From: Lenzites betulinus
Lineage: Eukaryota; Basidiomycota; Agaricomycetes; Polyporales; Polyporaceae
NCBI GenBank assembly: GCA_022264855.1
Contig: JABYQU010000032.1
Location: 331,001 to 395,000, forward strand
Reading direction: 5' to 3'
DNA: 64,000 nucleotides
This document shows positions 22,822 to 34,693 of the stretch, piece after piece. Numbering within the stretch: the first letter of the stretch is position 1; each line of letters opens with the position of its first letter. A program made the position numbers and the translations under genes. The notes beneath the pieces are model-generated. The model had not been told where the DNA came from. It ran no database searches and saw only the letters and a list, made by a program, of their open reading frames with translations.

Positions 22822-25800
22822 CTAGTCCGTCTCCGGAGGAGCCAAGAAGATTGCGCGCGAGAGGGTGCCACTGCGATTGATGATGGCCGTTGAACCACGA
22901 TCTTTGATACGTCCAACAACACACTGAATGGTGGAGATGTCGACATAGTCTATGGCGCCCATCCGCGTGAAATAGTGGATGTCAAGTTCATGGTTCGATC
23001 GCTCGATATTGCACGTCTGAATGGCTGCCAGGAGTACTGAAGTGTCCGAAGGAATGGCGTGTGATGGAATGGGAAGTAGTCGGATGTGGTAGATGTGCTG
23101 GAGCTGGCCATACAGGGTCTTGCTCTCGAAGACGACCGGGCGATTCCGGTGGCGTGCATTTCGATCTATAAGTACTTCATACTACAACAGAATTAATGTT
23201 AGATACCGTGATGACGCCAGTGCTAGACTTACTCGGACATATGTGGTGTCGCGGGTATCTTCAGCTGACGCACGCTCCATCTTTGCTGCACGCATTGTGT
23301 CGCCGTCGTTCACAATACGCACCGCTCCCCATTCCTCAATCTCTTTAGGGAGTGCACATCGCAGGATGGTCGGAGTAACTGTGTCGAACCTTGTACATAG
23401 GGCGCCTAGAATCTTGTCAAGAGTCCCGCGATCGGGTGACCGCAGACGACAAGCGGGTAATAGCATACAGGTATCATCTGGGAAATTGGTTAGCTATACG
23501 GCGGTGGGATCATGCCTGCAGTACACTACAATAGTGTGAAACTCACAGCCGGGAATTTGCATGCCATTCTCCGAGCGTGCACGAGTTAGCGCAAGCTCGT
23601 CGCGCACTTTCGAGCCATACATCAGCTTGATCTGCGTAAGCCGGGCTTGATCAACCACATAGCGGTTTAGGCTGGCATAGGGAAAGCGCCGGCTGCGAAT
23701 CGCCGGTTGGAGCTTGCCACAGTAGCGTTCCATTGGGAAGGCCCATGTGGTCCACACTGGGCCCGTTTTCTCGATGCCATCAGCAATATGAAGGAGGGCG
23801 TGGATGGTGAGGGGGCATGCCGACAACCTTTGCGGGTCATACTGGTAGTAGAATCTATAAATGCAATACTATGAGTTCAGTCGGAGTTCTCACTAGCATG
23901 GCCCGTCTCAAAGTAATAACGCACCGTTCATACTTGCATACCCAGCTCACAAAACCATCGCGGATCTCCGTGATGTCGTCTTGACTGAGCTCGAATTGCA
24001 AGCACTTGCGAATGAGGCGGACGAAGAGTATGAAGTGGTCATAGTATTTGCGCTGCTTGAAGCGACGTTCTAGAAGAACGGGGGCGATGTACTGAGTCCA
24101 AAACGAACGCGTGTCTGCAGTCCAAGACACTCGGTCACTGGCTACGTTTGGAGGACGTGGCCCGAAGATGTAGGGTATGGTGTCGCCAGAGGATGCGCTC
24201 GCTTCCCCAATAGCCTCCCAGACAGTCTTTTCGAGCTCGTAGTCCTCTGTTCCGGTATCGAGTGACTTGTATTCACCGGTCCATAGCTGCATTAGATTTT
24301 TGACCACATTCTCCCAGATAAGATGCATGAAATCATAGGGGAAGGAAGTAGGGAACGACAATGACGGAAGAGCACTTAGCAGAGGGACACCTTTGACTCC
24401 ATACTGCTTCGAGAGGCGCTCGGATTCGGCCGCTGTCGAGGAGGACTGGACCTCAGTAGCTTGTGCAAGGAACTGAGCATGAGTTCGCAGAGGCAAGGCC
24501 GTGGCATCGTATATCCGAATAATGGCAGGATCTGGATTGTTACGAACATCAGGATGTTGAGAACGATCAAGTGGGACATAGTGGATGGGATTGCGGGAGT
24601 CCGGAATACGAACAGCGCGGATGGTACACATGCGGCAAGGGCAGCTCCCATTGTGTCCCTTCATCCTCATCACCATTGAGATAGCAGGGATATCACCGAA
24701 GACGAGAAGGAGATAGGCGCGGAGTGCAAAGAAGTCGTCTGATAGAGAGTCGTATCCGTGTACACCAACGGCAAGATGCAGGAGTTCTTGTGTGAAAGGC
24801 CACAAGAAAGAGTCGAAGTCAGCAGGCTTCTTCGGCCCGGGGATGACACCAAGACCGAGGATATTCTCCATGAGGGACCGGATCTCGGGGGGAAGATTGT
24901 AGTTGATCACGATGAGGGGCCAGGCAGTCTTGGTGCGACGCTTGAAAGGCGCAAAGCCATCAGTTGACAAACCAAGTGCCATGTCACGAGGATCCTGGAA
25001 ATATCGGTGTGGGAGCTCCCGGCCATTGACTACAACCTTCGTGTCAAGAAGTGTGCGATAGTGGCTGCCATCCATCACGTCACGAATGACGTTGGGCTCG
25101 TGTACATGTTCATCGGCGTGGTAGCGGAGGCTCTGCGCCATCTCGCGGTTCGCCATGAGAGCTTTGAGGCGAGGAGTGATGGGGAGATAGACGAACTGTT
25201 GTCTGGGTTTTCCACGGGAGTTACACCGGTCCTCCTGACAATAGGGACAGCTCTCCATATTGCTATAGACACCCGTATACGCTACGCACGAGTTCACACA
25301 GCAGTCGTACAGTTCAGGCTGGAAGCCCGAGAGTTGAGCAGCACGTGCTTGGATGGTTTTCCAGCTGGAAAGTTTGGATTGTGGGAATGCGTACGGGAGT
25401 TTCGCAAACGTCTTCCCGGACATGTGAGTTTCCACTTTAAGCGCAAATGGACGGAGGGATTGCATGTCATCCTCGGTGAGGTCCTCGCCTATATATTATA
25501 TATGAGTATTGTAAAATACAGGTGACAGTGCTCGCATACCAAATACATACCCGAAACCATGCCTGCTCTTAGGAAATCCTCAATGAGGTGATCCCAGGCT
25601 GAGATCGCCTCGTATCCCTCCGGTTCATGTTCCCCTTCACCTGACAGGTATTCTTCATCGGCATCGTGTGCGCAGGGACGTGAACCATCCGTGGTGGCAT
25701 TTTCACGCCTAGGTGAATGTTCTCCGTCCTCCTCTTCGCTGTCTGATACATCCTCGACAGTGACACGGTACCGTGTACGACCCTGCCAGACACGCTGCTG

Positions 25801-26355
25801 AATCGCCTCGCTCGCAGTGTTGATAAACTGGGAATCAGGAGACTGGTCTTCCCCGGATGGCCAAACGGAAGGATTGGGTTCTAGCGGGGGAGCATTGGGC
25901 TGCGGATGCGGCGACCAACTTTGAGGCGGTGGGATATTCTCTAAACCTCAATCCAACGGTCAGCGTTACCTCAATCAGGTAGTGCCTGAATACATACCGG
26001 CTCCATTAATAGGATCATGTCCCCCGTCAACGCTGTTTGGTACCACCAACTCTGTGTTAACATGAGGGACTCGGACTCCACCATCTGGTGCCGCATGGGT
26101 TCCAGATCCGCTTGCTTCTGGCTGGTCTTCTGGATATTGCTGAAAGGGATCCCGATAACGGTGTCTAGATCCCTTCTTGCGAGCTCGACCAACGGGGATG
26201 TCGTTAGCAGATGAACCAGCTGACTGTAGAAGGTTTGCGGCCACCGACGCGCGTAATCGGGCAGGAGCTTGACCACGCTCATGTAAACGGATAGTCTTCT
26301 CAGATAGCAAGTTCCCGCAGCACGAGCAGATAGATTTGGAACGAGTAGGTCCCAT
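22822..26355 (-). CDS. CACTA transposase, Tnp2 family
   Basis: The ATG at 26355 gives MGPTRSKSICSCCGNLLSEK, an N-terminal CxxC zinc-binding segment. After an acidic, Pro-rich linker the long exon 25465-23855 carries the Tnp2 pattern: YDCCVNSCVAYTGVY with SCPYCQEDR (zinc motif), GLSTDGFAPFKRRTKTAWPLIVIN (the conserved DGF catalytic strand), GHNGSCPCRMCTIRAVR, and FPYDFMHLIWENVVKNLMQLW (conserved D and E). The last exons contain the DUF4218-like part (TWAFPMERYCGKL) and end at the stop 22822-22824. I found no stop inside the joined exons. The enzyme cuts at the CACTG ends. It is divergently transcribed from the accessory gene starting at 26739, with 383 bp between their ATGs. Confidence 0.88.
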
Positions 26356-26738
26356 TTAGAAAGCATAGTAGATGTTTACAGAGGAGGATGCCACAATTGA
26401 ACCGCTCAGACCTACCGTAGACGTGCGTGTGTTGATACACTGATTAGATTAATTTTAAGTCCCGCTAATCCAGTTCTATACCGTCGCAGACTAGTGCCAA
26501 ACAGTGTACAAACACTGACATCTGTACCTGCGCATGCAACGACGACATTTTGTCAGCACTACATCCAAAACTCAGTCACCGACACCCAATACACTTACCT
26601 TGCTTGCTTGCACGCCCACAGAATCCACTTACTTTCCCGCCATCTCCCTTACCGGTGCGTCGATCATATATGACACCATTGCTACGTAACTTACCAATTT
26701 GTACACGCCTCGCTCAACATCGATCAGAACCTCAGAAC

Positions 26739-27673
26739 ATGGCGGTGCGTACCTCACATAAAGCGGTGACACTACCATTATGACATAGGCTCTCTTGCAG
26801 GGAGGGTCTGGAAAACGCCCTACCGCAAAGCAGCTTCAGCAGCAGCTGCTCGAGGCCCATCAACAGCTGGAGACGGTGCAACAGGGTCAGTGTTACATCG
26901 AGGCCGAAGAGAATCACCCATATTTACTTACTGCATGACCTCTGTATGCAGCGCAGCGCGAGAATGCCGCTGCACTTGAAGCCGCCACTAGGCAAATCCA
27001 AGAGCAGGCCGCTGTACTTGCTGCCGCACAGGCCGAAGCTGGCGCCGCACGAGCACAGGCTGAGGCAGTAGCGTCTGCAGCCGCTGCTTCCACTGCTGCC
27101 TCAAACACAGCTTCTCAGGCCGGTAGTCATGAGGCAGCAGAGCTGATACCCCGTCCGCATGTCCCAAGGGGCCAGAGCTTGAAAATCCGTGCATCTATGG
27201 GCATTGACGCAAAGTTATACACAGCCATTAGGGTATGATATTAACCCAAAACATATAACACACACCCTGACGATTAAACTCCGTTGTCTCTTGGACTACC
27301 AGTACAGGATTCATGTGCTTGTACACGCTGCACGGCTCTCATGGCAAGATGACTTTCGGCACCAGGATGTTGATAAGTTAACAAAGGTTTTTAACGGGGT
27401 AAGCCTAATTGACGTACTATTCCATCTAAGTCGCCGCTGACCGGCCTGCAGGCTGCCAAGGACTTCCCAATCCTGAAGCGATACTGTCACCACTGGGCCA
27501 CGGCAGCCATCGCCTCACGTTACATGCAGAACGTTCGTCGCAATGCCCGGCGCAACGGCCATATCCCCCGGCGAGCTAGGTTCAATCGAGGTGGCTCAAA
27601 TGGTCGCGGGCGCAGCGCGAGCATCTTAGATGATGGCGGCGAAGACGACAGCAGGGGCGAAGACAGCGACTAG
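26739..27673 (+). CDS. CACTA accessory protein, coiled-coil with Arg/Gly-rich tail
   Basis: About 240 residues come from five or so exons, starting with the mini-exon ATGGCG at 26739-26744. The protein begins GGSGKRPTAKQLQQQLLEAH, followed by a long Ala/Gln/Glu coiled coil (about residues 10-90). A globular part then reads VLVHAARLSWQDDFRHQDV and AAKDFPILKRYCHHWATAAI, and the basic end is RNARRNGHIPRRARFNRGG with a short acidic tail (GEDDSRGEDSD). I do not know a named family for it. Position and composition suggest a TnpA-like DNA-binding partner of the transposase that could bind the subterminal AAGTGATG motifs; this is inference. It shares its promoter region with the transposase. Confidence 0.7.
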
Positions 27674-28261
27674 CAATGGCAAGTGGGAGGAGCATGGCGG
27701 ACAGCAAGTGGGGGTTGTAGCGAGAGATGCACACGATGCCATCGGCTTCGAGCGTCCCATCATTCGGACGCTCGCCCGTGGGATCCTTGTTCGGTACTAC
27801 CTGTTTGGGATATTCTGTACCGGTTTACAGGATTTGGAACTTGTTCAGTGCCAGCGGTGTTTCCCTGCTATGTGCCAGAGTGCAGTCTTGGTGCCCAGGT
27901 CCCGGGGTGGAGGCGAGACGATATTCAAGCCCCCCACATGAAGTGTCCATTAACACAGTTGAAGTGACGGAATTGATCACACCCGGAGTTGTATCAAGTG
28001 TCGCCTCAAGTGAAATATTGTACAACTATATCTAGTTGTGTTTTATGTGAGTATTACTCATGGTTAGTGCTACTTCGGCGTCACTAGACTGAAGTGATGA
28101 AACGGAAGGTAAAGTAATGAAAACGGTCACTTTGAAACATAACTTGAAGTGATGGTTTTCACCACTCAGCCTTCGGGCGCTACAGCCGTAAAGTGATGAA
28201 TTGTGCGGCTACTAGTTATGTTTTTCATCACTTTACCATCACTTTCGGTGTTGTACTAATC
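27674..28261. repeat. Right subterminal region with AAGTGATG-type repeats
   Basis: From about 28089 to 28252 the motif AAGTGATG / CATCACTT (with variants such as AAGTAATG) occurs at least six times in both orientations, mirroring the left subterminal block. From 27674 to about 28080 there is no clear coding pattern; this is the 3' flank of the accessory gene. Confidence 0.65.
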
Positions 28262-28283
28262 GTCACTTCTCGGGCACACAGTG
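28262..28283 (-). repeat. Right terminal inverted repeat of the CACTA element
   Basis: On the minus strand it starts CACTGTGTGCCCGAGAAG and is followed on the plus strand by the TGC target duplication at 28284-28286. Confidence 0.92.
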
Positions 28284-29156
28284 TGCAAATTTGGGGTGTC
28301 AGTGCCGCCATCGCCATATTTGAGGACGGGGTTTTGAGCAAAGTTGGTGTCAAACTGCGCCGAATGATCATAGAGGTGAGTAGAGCGAACGTCACAGTAG
28401 CGGGGCTCATCCTGTTGCAAAACTGAGACTCACACAGACGGCGAACGATGGTATGAGACTAAGGAGGAGAACCAAGGCAGCCCACCGCCGCTGTGTCCTC
28501 ATCGCATAGAACCGGAGGCAGGATAACACTGTGATAATGTTGCTAACCGTTAGTAACTTTATCACAAGCACACCCAGGTACGTACCCGCCCAAATCGCAT
28601 ATTGAGCACTTTCGAGAATGTACTCTAGATACACGAGGTCTTTGAGCACGACAAAACTGATGGTGGTGGGGAAGCGTAAGAGACGGTTGGACAGCTGGCA
28701 TTGATGCGCACTTACCCCTGTATCCAATCAGTATACAAGTAGATAAAATGAAAGTTTACGTTGTGAGCATACCTTCGTCGACGGCCTGAATACCCAGAAT
28801 ATCATAGTGTAGATCGAATAGCCCAACGTGATGTAACGGTTTGCGAAGAACAGGATTGTCCCCCCGTTGAGACGACGGTTCCAGAAGAACTCGATTTCCT
28901 TGTCGATCGTGAGGAGGTAGTGCCAACAGAGGAGTGCTTTAAGGGCCAATATAAACGAGTGATGCGGTGAACGTCTGTTACGGATGTTGGTCTGCGAAGA
29001 CTCACATACGGCTGCCGCGATAGTGAACGCCTTGATTCTGAATAAGACAGTGAGAGTTGGAGATGAAGTTATATCTTTGAACGGGAAATGCACGTACGAA
29101 TTGCTTTCGACAGACGCGGTCGCCTGTGCGGTTCCTTCAGTTTGCGTCCAGTTCAT

Positions 29157-31209
29157 GCTGAGGGTACCAGAAAGTGAGGGTATGGGTGCGAGAAGAGAGA
29201 AAGAAACAGAAGCGCACAGCACCCTATCGCCATCTGCTCGCCAGCCGTATCATCGCAGCACTGGCATCATGAGAAGATGACGATAAAAGCTATATTGATG
29301 AGCACCCTGATAGATCTAGTCGTCACTACTACAAGCACAGTGTGATGTTCAGCGCATAGCGGTGCTCCTCATCATCGATGCTTCAACGAAACTTTAGTCT
29401 TTGATCTGTCCGGGGGATGCGTCAGCTAGCCACTGCGGTGATCCAAGAATAATACATCCGTCTCGTGGTCTTCTCTGTTAGTTGATACACACACCTGAGC
29501 TCGGTTGGTTTGTAAAAGCAATCGCTGGACACGGACTCGTTCATGATCGCAAATGAGGGGCTGAACGTTTGCGTCTATTCACCCCGGCATACTGCAGGTG
29601 CCATGCCGCGTGCAATACTTACAGCGCACCGTGCAGCGCCACGACTGACTTGTACCTCAGTGGACGCGCATTGGCAAAGTATAAACAGTGGTCTGGGGAT
29701 TCGGTATCCTGGGTAGCGGCAGAAGGGGTGTTCGACGGGGCGACAACGATAAGCCAAGCCGACGACTAGTACTTGATGTGGGGAGCGTATCGGAAGTCCA
29801 GAGAATCATATTGCTTGTCGCAGATATTCAGAACGCTAGATAGGACGTGAAACAGCGCTCTCAGCTATGCGCACCATGACGGTAGAGAGCAGGAGTTGCG
29901 AAAAACATGCCGGTGCCTTCCTACATCAACACGCCCACGTGCAGATGACGTCACGCGTCCCACGCCGAAGCTTGCGGCGGCTAGCGTCCGTCGGCGCGTC
30001 CAGCTGCTCTCGTCGTCGCCGTCTCCGGTTGTGAACATACCATCACTTTGTTCTTCGTCTTGGAGCTAGGTACGAGGCATTGATATACCTCGTTTAAATT
30101 CTGCGCCTTGCATACGCCGAACGTAGGCCTCGTTTGTAGGTTCGTTCTCGAGCCGGCCTGCCGAAAGTCCTAGCTGATTTTGTGCGCAGGCAGCGCGGCG
30201 ACGTAGTGCCGGTATGATAACAAGAGACGATTCCAATACTAGCACAGGTAGTGCAGAAACAGCGCAAACAGAGCTCGGAGCTCGCGAGCGAAGTGTTCGC
30301 CGGTCCATCTCGGAGTTGCACCGTACGTCGCACAAGCTCCCCTCGATACGAACAAATCCTTGACCGCGGTTTTTTGGGGGTGGATGCCAACTGCGAGTGT
30401 TCTCAATAGATACACTCCTCGTCTTCACGGCTCTCTGCGGTTGTGTCACCGGATGCTATAACTGATATCAACTACTGACTTTCTGACATCAAGGCGCTGC
30501 GTCAAACCTTGTATCAAGTCCTCTGCGGCCACGCTTCGTGGCGCGCGCGCCGTATCAAAAAACTTTTGGGGCGTCGACTCAAAGGCCGAGGGGGACACAG
30601 CGGTTGAAGAGGAGGATATAGGGCGGGCTATAGTGGCACGGCTGTGGCGACTTCGAGCACTGCGCCATCCGTCGCCGTCTGATCCCCTCTGGCGCACAGG
30701 ATGCTGTTTGAGGTGCCTGGTGATGTTAGAATCAAGAAACGCTTGCGCTGACTACGATCTGTGTCTAGGATTCCTCGCGGCAGACGATCCTCTCGTGTGG
30801 ATTGCTCGTTATCACCGAGACCAGGTCGGCGCCGAATGCTTGAGACGCTCTGCGTTAGGAATAATAGGTATGTTCTCGTAATGCAAGCATATAGGACTTG
30901 AACGACGGGTTGTGTTGCAGATATACTGGCAGGCTAGCCTTCAGCGGGCGTACGCTGCACACAAAACAGCGCTGAGAGTATACGAAGCCCGGCGAGTCTT
31001 AGTCCGGCTGCGGCAGCGCGTTGGGGGTGTGCATTTGTTACGCGAGTCTATGCAACCGTCGCTGCGTGAATCGAAGAGGTGAGTAGCATATATGAGCATG
31101 TCTTCGAGCTCGTTACGTACCGTTGTCCGCTGAGCCCTTCTCTCCCTCATCGCCGTCTATAGCCCCAGATCGCTTGTCGTTGATCGACAGGGAAAGCTGC
31201 GGAGCCGTC
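29157..31209. other. Divergent intergenic region between paralogues B and C
   Basis: This should hold both promoters. The segment 29929-29990 contains CACGTG and TGACGTCA and resembles 15618-15672 in inverse orientation. Minus-strand open frames at 30697-30446 (Ser/Ala/Arg-rich, with FESTPQKFFDTARAPR and EDLIQGLTQRLDVRKS) and 30449-30066 could be exons of a small unknown gene, but there is no family match and I do not call it. Confidence 0.5.
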
Positions 31210-32921
31210 ATGAATTCCACTCACGCTTCGGCGGCTCTGAGAGCATTTGAGGTGTCCTTCATAGCGTATGAAAGTATGAGGTGCGCACCTTGTGTTTTTT
31301 TCATAGTGTATGTGATTCACAAGATCATCTAGCCTCACGACTGAGTACCTCAAGATCGCCACAGCGGGTGAGGCTCTCCGCCTACCTTGTACATATTCGT
31401 TCATGTGACAAACGGCGTACGCAGCGCTCGTTGCATGGCAGTATCTCATCACTTTTGAGAGAGAAGTGACGTTCTTCTGGAACCGGAAGCCCTCTGGAGC
31501 ATCAGCACTGTTCTTCGCGAACCGATACTTGGGCCTCGCGTTTTCCGTGTACAATACATGGACACCGTACGGATCTTCGTACACGGTCAGCCACGTACAT
31601 TTCTGCATCCGAATCGCTCCTGATACTGGCCCCGGGCCGCGTGCATCTAGGGGTGAGTGTTAGTACCCCAGCTGCGTACAGTGCCGCGAAGGGCGTGTGC
31701 TCATACGCACAAGATGTCTCACCAGATTCGTGGGGAGTTACTTCCTGATGTACTCGCAGTACGTCGTCTGGGCAGGTAAGCACTGTGGCAGGTCCGGCAT
31801 CGTAGATCGCGAATGATGCATCTCGGTGACAGCATTCTCTAGTCTCCGCGCGTATGCGCTGCGCAAGCAGTGGGTCTTGGCGGCCATCGTCCTCCTGTTG
31901 TCGCTCGCCCCAGTGGCCATAAATATGGTTCGTTTGTTCGGCTTCTTCCAACTGATATCGGACTAAAAGTCGTCTGCAGGCTTCGTATGCGTACTGGTCG
32001 CTGGAGGTGGATCCGATTGCGGGGTGTGTGTCTGGGGTGACGTTGCCGACCGCGGCCCTTCAAAGGTGAGCGGTGTGCGGGAGATTAAGGAGCCACTTTG
32101 TTGACTCTAAACAGTAGTGAGTGTAGTTCTGTCATCAAGATAGCAGGTCGCCGTACTCATTCCTGGCCCAGTGGCCGTCTCGTCCCGCGTGTCGCCTGTC
32201 CTAGCAGACATCATCGTCTTCCTGATCACCTGGTCCGTCACATACGGATATCACAACCAGGACGTCGTGCAGGTCGCGGGGAGAGCACCTACACTAACTA
32301 GTGCGCTGTTCAAAAATAGTGGGTTCATCAATTTCTCTGCGTCAGTGAAAGGATGACGATGCGGACCTGCCAAGGTGGAATATATGCTGTGTACGGCCCA
32401 AGTCGACTTCCCGACGCTGTTCTGTATGCTCACCCACTGGATATTCAGAGTCCTGACTATATTGAACGCGCTATACCTTGCATGCTCGCTGCTACAGGTA
32501 AGTCCTTCCTACCTATTGCTTCGTACTCGCACTGGATGAATATTTGTTTACCGCTGGACAGATCACCGTCAAGGGCCCAGCGGCAAACCGAGCGAATTTC
32601 TTCCTCAACCTCATCAGCAACACGTACTTCGGGGTTATCTCCCTCGTCATCACCGACTTCATTTTCAAGCTACAGGAAGCCGCGAGCGCGTCGTCGGGCT
32701 CGCGTCTCTCAACGGACGTTGTTCTCGTACGTTCTTCCCGGGCGGATGTCAGTGTGCTTGAGTTCGCGCGCGCAGACGTGGACTTGTGGGCGAGAGAGGG
32801 GCGGGGGACGCCGGATGTTGCGGACGATGTCGATATAAACGAGGAGGCTCGGGAGAGAAGCGATCCTGAGGTTGTTTCGAAGGATGCGGAGTGTTTCGAG
32901 ACGCCCGACGGTGCGCGTTAG
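31210..32921 (+). CDS. DUF6533 seven-TM-like membrane protein, apparently intact (paralogue C)
   Basis: The start is the ATG at 31210 (MNSTHASAALRAFE). Exons with plausible GT-AG junctions give LTTEYLKIATA, ALVAWQYLITFEREVTFFWN, ALFFANRYLGLAFSVYN, FVGSYFLMYSQYVVWA, LRAYALRKQWVLAAIVLLLS, VDPIAGCVSGVTLP, PVLADIIVFLITWSVTYGY, ILNALYLACSLLQ, and ANFFLNLISNTYFGVISLVI with the tail FARADVDLWARE. The stop is at 32919-32921. The order of segments is the same as in A and B, and no break is visible. The product is probably an integral plasma-membrane or endomembrane protein of a large agaricomycete family with GPCR-like topology; ligand and role are unknown. Confidence 0.75.
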
Positions 32922-34693
32922 GATGCTCATGAAGTCGTGGGGAAGGAACCGAAGGCAGGACATGTATAGTTTGTACCAATAGCTTCAGTAATTTTGAGTC
33001 CTATGTTCAATGCAAGGGAGATTCTCAACCTTTGAATAGGACGCTTGACATCTTAATGCAAGATGGTGGTCGAGAATGAGCAAGACGCGTTCCCCACGAT
33101 ACGGGCGCCAACAACTCTTGTAGGTCGCCTTCTGTCGCCTTGCCTTCTTCCTCGTTCGACCTTGGCTCGCCCCGACTCGCTCGAACATACTCTAATAGGT
33201 CACTTCTTGTCCCAAACTCCTTGCGTGCAAGACTTCTATCATGAAGAACCTTTGACTTGTGAAGGCGACTTCCTTGACAAGCCCAACCTGCGTAGATATA
33301 TCCATCGTTCGTTACAGCCTTCAGCAAAATCTTGCGTTGTTATTTTCTGGATCTTTCTGACACTTACTCCGACCAGACTCCAGATTGATGGCCGCTGAAA
33401 TCCTCACGCTTCAAGCTTCAAGCCCCATGATGAGAACATGGTCGTGCACCGGTTGAAAATGACAACTGCGCGGCCCGCTATGGCACCATGTCTCCAGTCC
33501 AGGTCGCACGCAGATGCGCTGGGTGCTCAAAAACGTATCAATATGCGGGCTCCCCCTTCGAGGATAGAAGAGTGTCCTCCTTGACCCAATATCTGGCGTC
33601 ATTCGGACGACGCTCGCGATATTTGCTAATCTGGAGGATTGGGGCTCAGCTACGCTTCGTTCTCACCCTCTGTGTTCCTCGGTACCGCGCTGGTGGAACA
33701 GCAGCGCACCATTCTCAAGGCGGGCTTCCCGTGCCCCACACACGGCAATGTAGCAGAAGCCGCCCCTGGCATGCCAATGCGTACACGAATAGGCCTCGCA
33801 GTACCCGGTCAACGTCTTTTCTTACGTTTTTGCTTCGGATAGCTGGACTGCACGCTTGAAACGGAGTTCTCCCGCCCAACACGCCCGCGACGACATCGTG
33901 GTATGCCTCTAATTCTACTCCCTCGTGACAAAGTAGAACCTCTATGTGCCCAATAGTTGTCTCCACCAACGTTCAGATTCCAGATCCTCGCCCTTTTCGC
34001 TCCGACATAGACCCTCGGACCTTTGCAAGCGAATGTTCTTCCAGCGTGTCCGCACACTGTGCATCATCTTCGAACAAGCCGTCCCATCTACCCCCTATAT
34101 TTCATGTACCATAATGATATTGCCGACTTGTAGACGCAGCGGGGCCGCCCAACCTCCTCCGGCCGCTCGAACTCAGGATCGACGAGAATGCAGGACCCTT
34201 CCATGCCTTCAGCCTCCTCGCGTCGTCGATCCTAGTATTAAGCAGTAGTAGGTCTCAGCCGATAGTGGTAGCTATTCATAGCGGACGTGGCCCTGAATGC
34301 ATCGCCTAATATTTCGCTGTGTACTTTTTCGCAGTCCGCCGGTTGATCGCGGACGTAAGTTCCTGAACGCTCTGCCGATTATTCTACTTGAGCTCGTCCC
34401 TCTGCGTTCGTTCCGCACACGGTGTGAACGAGCTTGCCCTCAGCCTGAAACTAGTGGACCGTATGAGCCCGGTAAGTATATTGCATCTATCAACATGTCG
34501 ATGCCGGCTGTCGGCACGAGCGGAGAGAGTGGAGGAGGCTCGGCAAGCTGCGGCTTTGCGCTCTCTTTCGCACTCCCATCACCGCCCGCCAACGTCCTCC
34601 CGCTAGCCCACGCTGCTCCCCTCAACCCTTCGCGCGCGTGCGACGGCACACTCCTCGCTCCGCCCCGCATTCTCAACGGCGACGAGCCCGACA
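32922..34693. other. Intergenic region, no gene recognised
   Basis: About 1.8 kb between the DUF6533 cluster and the core-gene block. A short open frame at about 33639-33842 (GLSYASFSPSVFLG...) looks protein-like but has no recognisable family and no clear start. The last 300-400 bp should be the promoter and 5' UTR of the mannosyltransferase gene. Confidence 0.5.

Larger units (their letters stand above)
20734..28283 (-). mobile_element. Complete CACTA (EnSpm/CMC) DNA transposon, 7,550 bp
   Basis: The ends are inverted repeats beginning CACTGTGTGCC that match at 21 of 22 positions (20734-20755 and 28262-28283). They are flanked by the 3 bp target duplication TGC (20731-20733 and 28284-28286), the length expected for CACTA elements. 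Inside are a Tnp2-type transposase on the minus strand, a divergent accessory gene, a captured host-gene fragment and subterminal arrays of an AAGTGATG motif. The near-perfect termini and apparently open transposase suggest a recent insertion that may still be mobile. Confidence 0.92.
19821..29156 (-). pseudogene. DUF6533 seven-TM-like membrane protein split by a CACTA element (paralogue B)
   Basis: The start is the ATG at 29156 (MNWTQTEGTAQATASV). 5' exons at 29156-28287 give ALLCWHYLLTIDKEIEFFWN, FFANRYITLGYSIY, YLEYILESAQYAIWAG and CLRFYAMRTQRRWAALVLLL. An exon then begins FDTNFAQNPVLKYG. This exon is cut at the codons for ...TPNL|QL by the transposon at 20734-28283. Beyond it the same exon ends with a normal GTAGGT donor, and the remaining exons follow: SLVTRLSLIVADCMVFIATW, MNLFEDVYASLTAILITHFL and the tail FARADLDQL, with the stop at 19821-19823. 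Removing the element and one TGC restores an apparently complete gene of the same design as paralogue C. No other break was seen. Confidence 0.75.

Noticed and set aside
30066..30697. Possible small minus-strand gene between DUF6533 paralogues B and C
   Set aside because: The composition is somewhat protein-like, but there is no family match, no consistent splice pattern and no clear start.
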